NCBI GenBank assembly: GCA_021299565.1
Contig: JAJTHA010000129.1
Coordinates: 1-9,672, forward strand
Reading direction: 5' to 3'
Length of the DNA stretch: 9,672 bases
Source of the DNA: Candidatus Caenarcanales bacterium
Lineage (GTDB): Bacteria > Cyanobacteriota > Vampirovibrionia > LMEP-6097
The notes beneath the pieces are model-generated. The model was not told the origin of the DNA. It made no database searches and saw only the letters and a program-made list of their open reading frames with translations. This document shows positions 5,230 through 9,672 of the stretch, piece after piece. The position numbers and the translations under genes are program-made. Each line of letters opens with the position of its first letter. The first letter of the stretch is position 1.

Positions 5230-6858
5230 ATGGCTAAAAAAATTCTAAGAAGAGACGAGGCTAGAAGAGCGCTTGCTGAAGGCGTTCAAACAGTGGCTGA
5301 TATAGTTGCTGTAACACTTGGTCCAGCTGGACGCAATGTGATTCTAGAGAAAAAATTTGGTGCACCACAATCAATTCGTGATGGTGTCACTATCGTAAAA
5401 GAACTTACAGAACTAGAAGACCAATTCGAAAGCGCTGGTGCTGCTCTTATCAAAGAAGCTGCTACCAAAACTAATGATATTGCTGGTGACGGTACAACGA
5501 CATCTACAGTTCTTGCTGGTGCAATAGTTGAAGCGGGAATGAGACATCTTGCTGCTAGAGCAAATCCTGTACTTCTCAAAAGAGGCATGGATAAAGCGAC
5601 TCAACTAGTAACAGAAGAGTTTAAGCAGATGGCAAAACAAGTTAAGTCATCTAGAGACATAGAGCAAGTAGCGACAATTTCTGCGGCTAATGATAGCGAA
5701 GTAGGTAAACTAATCGCTGAAGCTATGGAAAGAGTTGGTAGAGATGGTGTTATCACTGTTGAAGAATCTAAATCAATGTCAACAGAATTAGAAGTTGTAG
5801 AAGGAATGCAGTTTGATAAAGGCTATATTTCTCCTTACTTCGTAACTGACTCAGATAGAATGGAAGCTAATTTAGAAGAACCTTTCGTTTTGTGCGCTGA
5901 CAAAAAAATCAATATTGCTCATGATCTAGTTCCTGTTCTTGAACAAGTAGCAAGATCAGGCAGACCTTTGCTTATCATCGCAGAAGACGTTGAGGGTGAG
6001 GCTCTTGCAGCACTTGTGATCAATAACTTGAGACAAGTAATCAGAGCTTGTGCTATCAAAGCACCTGGCTTTGGTGACAGACGTAAAGCGATGCTTCAAG
6101 ATATTGCTGTTTTGACTGACGCGAAAGTTGTTTCTGATGATCTTGATATCAAACTTGAAACTCTCAAGCTTGATAGTTTGGGTCAAGCTCGTAAAGTAGT
6201 AATCAGCAAAGATAGAACTATCATTGTTGCTAACGACAACACCAAAGAACAAGTCAAAGCTCGTATCGCTCAAATCGATAGACAGATGGAAGATACTGAT
6301 TCTGAATACGATAGAGAGAAATTACAAGAGCGCAAAGCTAAATTGTCTGGTGGAGTTGCTGTAATCAAAGTTGGTGCTGCTACTGAACCTGAACTTAAAG
6401 ACAAAAAACTTAGACTAGAGGATGCACTTAACGCAACTAGAGCAGCTGTTGAAGAAGGAATTATTCCTGGAGGCGGCACTACTCAAGTAAAAGCATCTAA
6501 GAAGCTTGAAGCTAGACTTAGTGAGTTTGAAGGTGAAGAGAGACTTGGCGCAGAAATCATTGTCCAAGCACTTCGTAAGCCTTGCATGCAGATTGCAAAC
6601 AACGCTGGTTTTTCTGGTGAAGTAGTAATCGAAAGAGTACTTGCTGAAAAAGAAAATGTTGGTTTCAACGCTGCTGTCGGTCAGTATGTAGATATGTTTG
6701 ATGCTGGTATCGTAGATCCAGTAAAAGTTAGTCGTACTGCGCTTCAAAACGCTGTATCAGTAGCTGGTCAAATACTTCTGACTGATGCAATTGTTGTTGA
6801 AATTAGAGAAGCTAATTCGGCTCCAGCTCCTGCTGGTATGCCTGGTGGCGGTTTCTAA
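5230..6858 (+). CDS. groEL: Chaperonin GroEL (Cpn60)
   Basis: This 542-residue chaperonin forms double seven-membered rings and folds proteins with GroES and ATP. The nucleotide-binding GDGTTT lies at 86-91 (Asp87) and the catalytic Asp398 in LEDALNATRAA; both fall at the same numbers as in E. coli. The apical-domain signature AEDVEGEALA is at 251-260 and APGFGDRRKAML at 278-289. The C terminus has a short PAPAGMPGGGF tail in place of long GGM repeats. Two small oddities are seen: TLGPAGRNV carries Ala where most GroELs have Lys, and KELTELEDQFE has one extra residue compared with the usual EIELED. AAAGGAG (5215-5221), eight bases before the ATG, supports the start. It is the second gene of the groE operon, which ends at the terminator at 6881. 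Confidence 0.98.
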   Translation: MAKKILRRDEARRALAEGVQTVADIVAVTLGPAGRNVILEKKFGAPQSIRDGVTIVKELTELEDQFESAGAALIKEAATKTNDIAGDGTTTSTVLAGAIVEAGMRHLAARANPVLLKRGMDKATQLVTEEFKQMAKQVKSSRDIEQVATISAANDSEVGKLIAEAMERVGRDGVITVEESKSMSTELEVVEGMQFDKGYISPYFVTDSDRMEANLEEPFVLCADKKINIAHDLVPVLEQVARSGRPLLIIAEDVEGEALAALVINNLRQVIRACAIKAPGFGDRRKAMLQDIAVLTDAKVVSDDLDIKLETLKLDSLGQARKVVISKDRTIIVANDNTKEQVKARIAQIDRQMEDTDSEYDREKLQERKAKLSGGVAVIKVGAATEPELKDKKLRLEDALNATRAAVEEGIIPGGGTTQVKASKKLEARLSEFEGEERLGAEIIVQALRKPCMQIANNAGFSGEVVIERVLAEKENVGFNAAVGQYVDMFDAGIVDPVKVSRTALQNAVSVAGQILLTDAIVVEIREANSAPAPAGMPGGGF

Positions 6859-6880
6859 AACTAAAACTAAATTTCATGAT

Positions 6881-6916
6881 AAAAGCCACGCCCCAAAAGC
6901 GTGGCTTTTTATTTTT
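6881..6916 (+). terminator. Rho-independent terminator of groES-groEL
   Basis: AAAAGCCACGC (6881-6891) pairs perfectly with GCGTGGCTTTT (6899-6909) around the loop CCCAAAA. A T-rich tract (TTTTTATTTTT) follows. It lies 22 bases after the groEL stop. Confidence 0.93.
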
Positions 6917-6943
6917 GTGCTAAAATTCTTGAGATCTCATGAA

Positions 6944-7004
6944 GACAGTTTAGCTGTCGTCATCCTGAGGAGCCCCGAAGGGGCGACGTTAGGATCCACA
7001 TACC
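6944..7004 (+). repeat. Palindromic repeat family 1, unit C, with an adjoining hairpin
   Basis: The family unit spans 6959-7004: GTCATCCTGAGGAG, the hairpin CCCC-GAA-GGGG (6973-6983), then CGACGTTAGGATCCACATACC. Directly before it GACAG (6944-6948) pairs with CTGTC (6954-6958). It lies between the groE terminator and tRNA-Ala. The unit is nearly identical to unit B outside the stem, yet the stem bases differ completely and still pair. Confidence 0.85.
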
Positions 7005-7041
7005 AAAAAGTATCGTGTGATTTTAAAGGGGTGAAAGAAAT

Positions 7042-7117
7042 GGGCTCGTAGCTTAGTTGGTAGAGCGCCTCGTTTGCACCGAGGAGGTCGGGGGTTCAAA
7101 TCCCTCCGGGTCCACCA
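7042..7117 (+). tRNA. tRNA-Ala (anticodon UGC)
   Basis: A complete 76-base cloverleaf. The acceptor stem GGGCTCG pairs with CGGGTCC and contains the G3-U70 wobble pair, the main identity element for alanyl-tRNA synthetase. The D arm is GCTTAGTTGGTAGAGC. The anticodon stem CCTCG/CGAGG holds the loop TTTGCAC, with anticodon TGC at 7075-7077. The variable loop is AGGTC. The T arm is GGGGG-TTCAAAT-CCCTC. The discriminator is A and the CCA end is encoded. UGC reads GCA and, by wobble, other Ala codons. It is a single gene with its own terminator and no neighbouring rRNA in the window. Confidence 0.98.
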
Positions 7118-7119
7118 TT

Positions 7120-7161
7120 ATAAAAACAAACCCCACCCCCTCGGGTGGGGTTTGTTTTTAT
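7120..7161. terminator. Strong, near-symmetrical terminator after tRNA-Ala
   Basis: A perfect 19-bp inverted repeat around the four-base loop CCTC (7139-7142). The arms carry ACCCCACCC/GGGTGGGGT at the top and A-run/T-run ends. TTTTTA on the plus strand and TTTTTA on the minus strand make it fit to stop transcription both ways. It begins two bases after the tRNA CCA. Confidence 0.93.
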
Positions 7162-7220
7162 GGTGATGCCGTGGGCTTTGACTTCTAGCATTAAAATCTA
7201 AGATTTTGGGACGGGGGTGA

Positions 7221-7250
7221 GCGGCAAGGACATGTTGATGTCCTTGCCGC
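7221..7250. repeat. Palindromic repeat family 2, copy a
   Basis: GCGGCAAGGACAT (7221-7233) pairs perfectly with ATGTCCTTGCCGC (7238-7250) around GTTG, and GCTTT follows. No T-run follows on either strand, so it is not an ordinary terminator. It shares the core GACAT-N4-ATGTC, the GCAA...TTGC stem base and a GCGCT-like 3' edge with the copies at 7304 and 8781. A smaller hairpin, AAAATCT-A-AGATTTT, lies at 7193-7207. Confidence 0.6.
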
Positions 7251-7303
7251 GCTTTCAATGAAAACTGTTAGATTCAAATAGTAAGCAATTCAAGATCTCC
7301 GGG

Positions 7304-7339
7304 TTAGCAAAAACGACATCAATATGTCGTTCTTGCGCT
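7304..7339. repeat. Palindromic repeat family 2, copy b
   Basis: TTAGCAAAAACGACAT, the loop CAAT, then ATGTCGTTCTTGCGCT. The 13-bp arms (7307-7319 and 7324-7336) have a single mismatch. It ends one base before the stop codon of the minus-strand gene at 7340. Read on that strand, the GACAT stem runs into GTTTTTGC, so it may serve as that gene's terminator. The left 16 bases are identical to copy c at 8781. Confidence 0.8.
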
Positions 7340-7903
7340 CTATGCTTTTTGCTCGAACACTCTAGCTTCCGGTTTTGCCTTTAATAAATCCTCAGTAAAT
7401 GGAAAAGGCGATCTAGGAGTTTTTTCGCCCACTAGTATGTTCTGAAAACACAATTTATCTTCAAACTCTGCTGTTGTAGTTTTTTGCATAGACAAAGTGT
7501 CGAAGTTTTGAAGAAAAGTTTTAAATGCATCTTGGGCTCTCTGATCAAACTTTGCAATTATTTTTGCTGTCAAATTGACAAGCTCCTTAATGCGCGACTT
7601 TAAACGAGGTGCGAAAACATCTTTGGGCTCATTATCAGTTGATTCATAGCTGTTATCATGCAGGGATCTCACCTGAATCAAAGCATCTAAAGCCTGAAAC
7701 AAATCCCTAAACGCATCTAGAGCGGGACTAGGCTCTGATGCATGCATAAGCTTGTTAGTTATAGTATCTGCGTCAATCTTAGTGTCGTTTATTTTATTTA
7801 ATTCATCAGCTTTAAAGCTATATTGGAGTGCTTGCTTTTTAGCTTTGCTTGCCGCTTCGTTGATTATTAAACAATTACTATAAAATTCATTTAAAATTTC
7901 CAT
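7340..7903 (-). CDS. Hypothetical helical cytoplasmic protein, 187 residues
   Basis: I do not recognise a family. The product has no signal peptide and no membrane segment. It is rich in Ala, Lys, Leu and Asp/Glu and looks almost entirely alpha-helical, with helical segments such as ALDAFRDLFQALDALIQV (about 61-78) and SRIKELVNLTAKIIAKFDQRAQDAFKTFLQNF (about 102-133). The C terminus is less ordered and Pro-rich (GEKTPRSPFPF). The ATG at 7903 is chosen because an extended -10 box lies seven bases before it and no Shine-Dalgarno sequence is present. It is divergent from the receiver-like gene at 7973, with 69 bases between the starts. A functional link with that gene is possible but unproven. 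Composition matches its neighbours. Confidence 0.75.
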   Translation of the reverse strand: MEILNEFYSNCLIINEAASKAKKQALQYSFKADELNKINDTKIDADTITNKLMHASEPSPALDAFRDLFQALDALIQVRSLHDNSYESTDNEPKDVFAPRLKSRIKELVNLTAKIIAKFDQRAQDAFKTFLQNFDTLSMQKTTTAEFEDKLCFQNILVGEKTPRSPFPFTEDLLKAKPEARVFEQKA

Positions 7904-7910
7904 CTTATCT

Positions 7911-7919
7911 AGTTTATCA
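7911..7919 (-). promoter_or_regulatory. Extended -10 promoter of the 187-residue gene
   Basis: On the minus strand TGA-TAAACT (four of six bases of TATAAT, with the TG extension) lies seven bases before the ATG at 7903. The spacing is the same as at the SIMPL and receiver genes. No -35 is evident. Confidence 0.4.
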
Positions 7920-7956
7920 ACTTGGCTCTAATTAATAAGCAGATATTTTTTAAAGT

Positions 7957-7965
7957 TGCTAGACT
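7957..7965 (+). promoter_or_regulatory. Extended -10 promoter of the receiver-like gene
   Basis: TGC-TAGACT (four of six bases of TATAAT, with the TG extension) lies seven bases before the ATG at 7973, again placing the transcription start at or near the start codon. It faces away from the 7911-7919 promoter, 37 bases away. No Shine-Dalgarno sequence is seen. Confidence 0.45.
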
Positions 7966-7972
7966 TATCTCC

Positions 7973-8512
7973 ATGTCAAATAATATCCCAAAGCAAATAG
8001 TTCTACTCGATGATGAGGCAATTGTCACTGACAGCTTAAAAAGTATGATGAATGTCATAAAAGCAGAGTCAGACCCCACAGTGAAGACTTTTCCTAATCC
8101 CAATAAATTTGCTGCTTGGCTAGAAGATCAAAGAAACAAAGGTGTTGATCTTGCAAAAGAGCCGCCTATGCTAATTATTAGTGATGGACAAATGCACAGA
8201 AAAAATGACGTGGACAATCACATCTATACATCCACTAAATCAAATGTCGATAAATACCGAAATATTATCAATGGCACACAAGATCTGCTGGTTGAGGCTT
8301 CAGATTTGCCGCCATATCTTTTGGCTCACTATTCTGGCAGCCTAGTTGAAGCACCAACAAAAATAGATGAAAGTGGGAATTTTATAGAACAGAAAAATCA
8401 AATAATTCCTTTAAATAACAGCGATAACCCAATCAGAATCGCTAAGCCATGCTCACCAAATCAATGGATATCCTTGCTTGAATACTTCGATTCTCTAATT
8501 CAGGAAAAATAA
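7973..8512 (+). CDS. Stand-alone receiver-like (CheY-fold) protein, divergent
   Basis: This 179-residue protein appears to be a receiver domain without an output domain. Key positions of a response-regulator receiver are present in order: a hydrophobic strand KQIVLLDDE with Asp13-Asp14 (acid pocket), MLIISDGQM with Asp71 as candidate phosphate acceptor, LLAHYSGS with Ser121 in the Thr/Ser switch position, and IRIAKPCSPNQW with the Lys158-Pro159 pair. The spacing is wider than in CheY: about 45 residues separate Asp71 and the switch strand, and another 35 precede the Lys-Pro, so there are long inserted loops (about 75-112 and 126-152). The frame opens with a TTG at 7922, but the ATG at 7973 is preferred because the receiver strand follows directly and the promoter box fits. 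No histidine kinase is in the window. The gene ends two bases from the convergent rpsT stop. Confidence 0.72.
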   Translation: MSNNIPKQIVLLDDEAIVTDSLKSMMNVIKAESDPTVKTFPNPNKFAAWLEDQRNKGVDLAKEPPMLIISDGQMHRKNDVDNHIYTSTKSNVDKYRNIINGTQDLLVEASDLPPYLLAHYSGSLVEAPTKIDESGNFIEQKNQIIPLNNSDNPIRIAKPCSPNQWISLLEYFDSLIQEK

Positions 8513-8514
8513 AC

Positions 8515-8769
8515 TTATTTCAATCTAGCAGCAAGTCTAGACTTAAGTCTTGCAGCAGCGTTTTTGTGAATAACATTACGCTTAACAGCTTTGTCAATCA
8601 AACTATAAGCAGCTGGCATTTTTACTTCAGCATCTTTTTTGTCGCCATTTGCAACCAAATCTCTAACCGCTCTAATTGCAGTTCTCATGGCCGATTTTTG
8701 AGAAGTATTACGCTCTGTATTTCTTTTTGAAGTTTTTACGCGTTTTTTTGCTGATTTGATATTTGGCAT
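8515..8769 (-). CDS. rpsT: Small ribosomal subunit protein bS20
   Basis: This 84-residue, Lys/Arg/Ala-rich protein binds 16S rRNA early in 30S assembly. It begins MPNIKSAKKRVKTSKRNTERN, the typical S20 N terminus, and continues with the S20 helical pattern (KSAMRTAIRAV, AYSLIDKAVKRNVIHKNAAARLKSRLA). Its length is normal. The frame is open to an ATG at 8796, but the nine extra residues would be translated from a palindromic repeat and are absent from the family, so the ATG at 8769 is chosen. No Shine-Dalgarno sequence precedes it; a promoter-like box ends eight bases upstream. It is convergent with the receiver gene and divergent from map. Confidence 0.96.
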   Translation of the reverse strand: MPNIKSAKKRVKTSKRNTERNTSQKSAMRTAIRAVRDLVANGDKKDAEVKMPAAYSLIDKAVKRNVIHKNAAARLKSRLAARLK

Positions 8770-8777
8770 AAGTAAAT

Positions 8778-8807
8778 ATCTTAGCAAAAACGACATACCT
8801 ATGTCAT
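8778..8807 (-). promoter_or_regulatory. Candidate rpsT promoter embedded in a palindromic repeat
   Basis: On the minus strand there is ATGACA (8802-8807; five of six bases of TTGACA), an 18-base spacer, then TGC-TAAGAT as an extended -10 (8778-8786), and eight bases to the ATG at 8769. Both the -35 and most of the -10 lie inside repeat family 2, copy c. Transcription would begin near the start codon. Confidence 0.5.
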
Positions 8808-8817
8808 TTTTTGCGCT
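8781..8817. repeat. Palindromic repeat family 2, copy c
   Basis: TTAGCAAAAACGACAT, the loop ACCT, then ATGTCATTTTTTGCGCT. It is identical to copy b over its first 16 bases and at the GCGCT edge; changes fall in the loop and in part of one arm, where one base is also added. It fills most of the 84-base spacer between the divergent rpsT and map genes. GACAT...ATGTC followed by T-runs on both strands looks like a terminator, but its position upstream of both genes argues against that role. Confidence 0.8.
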
Positions 8818-8833
8818 TTTGATAGATTAAAAG

Positions 8834-8842
8834 TGGAATAAT
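8834..8842 (+). promoter_or_regulatory. Candidate extended -10 promoter of map
   Basis: TGG-AATAAT (five of six bases of TATAAT, with TG) ends 11 bases before the map ATG, giving a leader of only a few bases. Overlapping boxes TAATAT and TATAGA are also possible in this AT-rich stretch, so the exact box is uncertain. No Shine-Dalgarno sequence is present. Confidence 0.4.
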
Positions 8843-8853
8843 ATAGAAATCAC

Positions 8854-9672
8854 ATGGGACAAAATCCAATCTGCATTTTCGAACCAAGCCAATACGACCT
8901 TATTAGAGAGGCGGGCAGATTGGCTGGCGAGGTTTTGCACCTAGTTGGTGACATGATTAAACCAGGAATCACCTCACTAGAATTAGATGAAGCGGCTGAA
9001 ACCTGGATCAGAGCCCAGGGACATATTCCAACTTTTAAAGGCTATTATGGTTTTCCAAATACTCTTTGTATCTCAATTAATGAAAACATCGTGCACGGCA
9101 TTCCTAGCTCAAAAGCGCTTGTAGAAGGCGATATAGTCAGTATCGATGTTGGTGTTACCATCAAAGAAAAATTCAATAACCAAGATTTTGATTATGTGGG
9201 CGACAACGCTTTTACTTTTCCTTGTGGTCAAGTAAGCCCCAAAGCCGCACGGCTATTGACTCATACCAACGAGGGACTTTGGGCTGGTATAAATGCTATC
9301 AAAGTTGGCGGCTATATTAGCGATATCGCAAAAGCGATAGAATCAGTCGCTAAACCAAACCGCTATGGTAATGTTAGAGAGTTTGGTGGACACGGAGTTG
9401 GTCCAAAGTATCACTGTGAGCCGTTTATACCAAATTTTGCTGATTACTATAATGCTGCTCCAGACACAGAAATCAAAGAAGGCATGGTGCTTGCCATTGA
9501 GCCGATGTTTAATTTAGGAGTCTCTGGAGTAATCAAACATAGAGATGGTTGGACCATCACCACTGCTGATCGTAAAGCTTCTGCGCATTTTGAGCATGAG
9601 GTTTTGGTAACCAAAGACGGCATTGAAGTAATTACTGATGTGCGTAAAACCAGGTCATGGGCTTGTGTTTAA
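8854..9672 (+). CDS. map: Methionine aminopeptidase, type I
   Basis: This 272-residue cytoplasmic metalloprotease removes the initiator Met from new proteins. The pita-bread fold ligands are visible: His81 in VHGIP (substrate side), then metal ligands Asp98 (SIDVG), Asp117 (GDNAF), His180 (GGHGVG), Glu216 (AIEPM) and Glu247 (FEHEV), with His187 in the usual second histidine site. Between Asp98 and Asp117 there are 18 residues, against 10 in the E. coli enzyme, so an insertion (KEKFNNQDFD region) sits next to the active site. The C terminus continues a few residues past the usual end (DVRKTRSWACV). The ATG at 8854 is the first in frame and places the family's N-terminal helix correctly. The stop codon is the last three bases of the window. 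It is divergent from rpsT. Confidence 0.96.
   Translation: MGQNPICIFEPSQYDLIREAGRLAGEVLHLVGDMIKPGITSLELDEAAETWIRAQGHIPTFKGYYGFPNTLCISINENIVHGIPSSKALVEGDIVSIDVGVTIKEKFNNQDFDYVGDNAFTFPCGQVSPKAARLLTHTNEGLWAGINAIKVGGYISDIAKAIESVAKPNRYGNVREFGGHGVGPKYHCEPFIPNFADYYNAAPDTEIKEGMVLAIEPMFNLGVSGVIKHRDGWTITTADRKASAHFEHEVLVTKDGIEVITDVRKTRSWACV

Noticed and set aside
2471..7004. CRISPR array
   Set aside because: The repeat units are few, unevenly placed and partly inverted, and the variable part is a short self-paired stem rather than a spacer.
6785..7051. Plus-strand frame of 88 codons from the end of groEL into the tRNA
   Set aside because: It overlaps the groEL 3' end out of frame and crosses the terminator, repeat unit C and the tRNA start.
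7340..7903. Histidine phosphotransfer partner for the receiver
   Set aside because: The protein is helical and adjacent to a receiver gene, but I see no HPt-type His motif, so a phosphorelay role is not supported.
7922..7972. TTG start for the receiver-like gene
   Set aside because: It has no ribosome site, overlaps the divergent promoter region, and adds residues before the first receiver strand. The ATG at 7973 fits better.
8770..8796. Upstream ATG for rpsT at 8796
   Set aside because: The nine extra residues come from repeat copy c and are not part of bS20; MPNIKSAKKR is the standard start.
8781..8817. Intrinsic terminator between rpsT and map
   Set aside because: The hairpin with T-runs looks like one, but both genes are transcribed away from it, so no transcript in the window would end there.

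Overview
The window looks like a chromosomal segment of an AT-rich bacterium with a cell envelope that takes Sec-exported proteins. It carries core genes (groES-groEL, tRNA-Ala, rpsT, map), a heme-pathway enzyme operon, an exported subtilase and two unrecognised or divergent genes. The lineage cannot be fixed from the sequence alone. A low-GC, non-photosynthetic relative of the Cyanobacteria (Melainabacteria/Vampirovibrionia type) is my guess, made from the general look of GroEL, with low confidence. Use of an oxygen-dependent type of protoporphyrinogen oxidase suggests at least occasional exposure to oxygen.

Layout. Positions 109-2397 (minus strand) form a tight operon: an exported SIMPL/DUF541 protein, then a HemY-type protoporphyrinogen oxidase starting on TTG inside the end of the SIMPL gene, then a 47-residue single-pass membrane protein whose ATG overlaps the HemY stop (ATGA). 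Positions 2398-2592 are packed with palindromic repeats. Positions 2593-4560 (minus) encode a secreted subtilisin-family protease with two similar C-terminal beta domains. The 337-base gap 4561-4897 holds several inverted repeats and the groE promoter. groES and groEL follow on the plus strand and end at a strong terminator. Then come a repeat unit, tRNA-Ala(UGC) with its own terminator, and two hairpins of a second repeat family. Divergent genes at 7340-7903 (minus, unknown helical protein) and 7973-8512 (plus, lone receiver-like protein) follow. rpsT (minus) converges on the receiver gene with a 2-base gap, and map (plus) diverges from rpsT and closes the window.

Two themes cut across the genes. 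First, there are two families of small palindromic elements. One has constant flanks (GTCATCCTGAGGAG ... CGACGT-AGGATCCACATACC) around a stem whose sequence differs in every copy but still pairs. The other has the core GACAT-N4-ATGTC, and one of its copies appears to supply the promoter of rpsT. Second, several genes lack a Shine-Dalgarno sequence and instead have an extended -10 box (TGN-TANNNT) 7-8 bases before the start codon, the spacing expected of leaderless mRNAs. groES, groEL and the 47-residue gene have strong Shine-Dalgarno sequences. Both patterns are read directly from the sequence; their functional meaning is inference.
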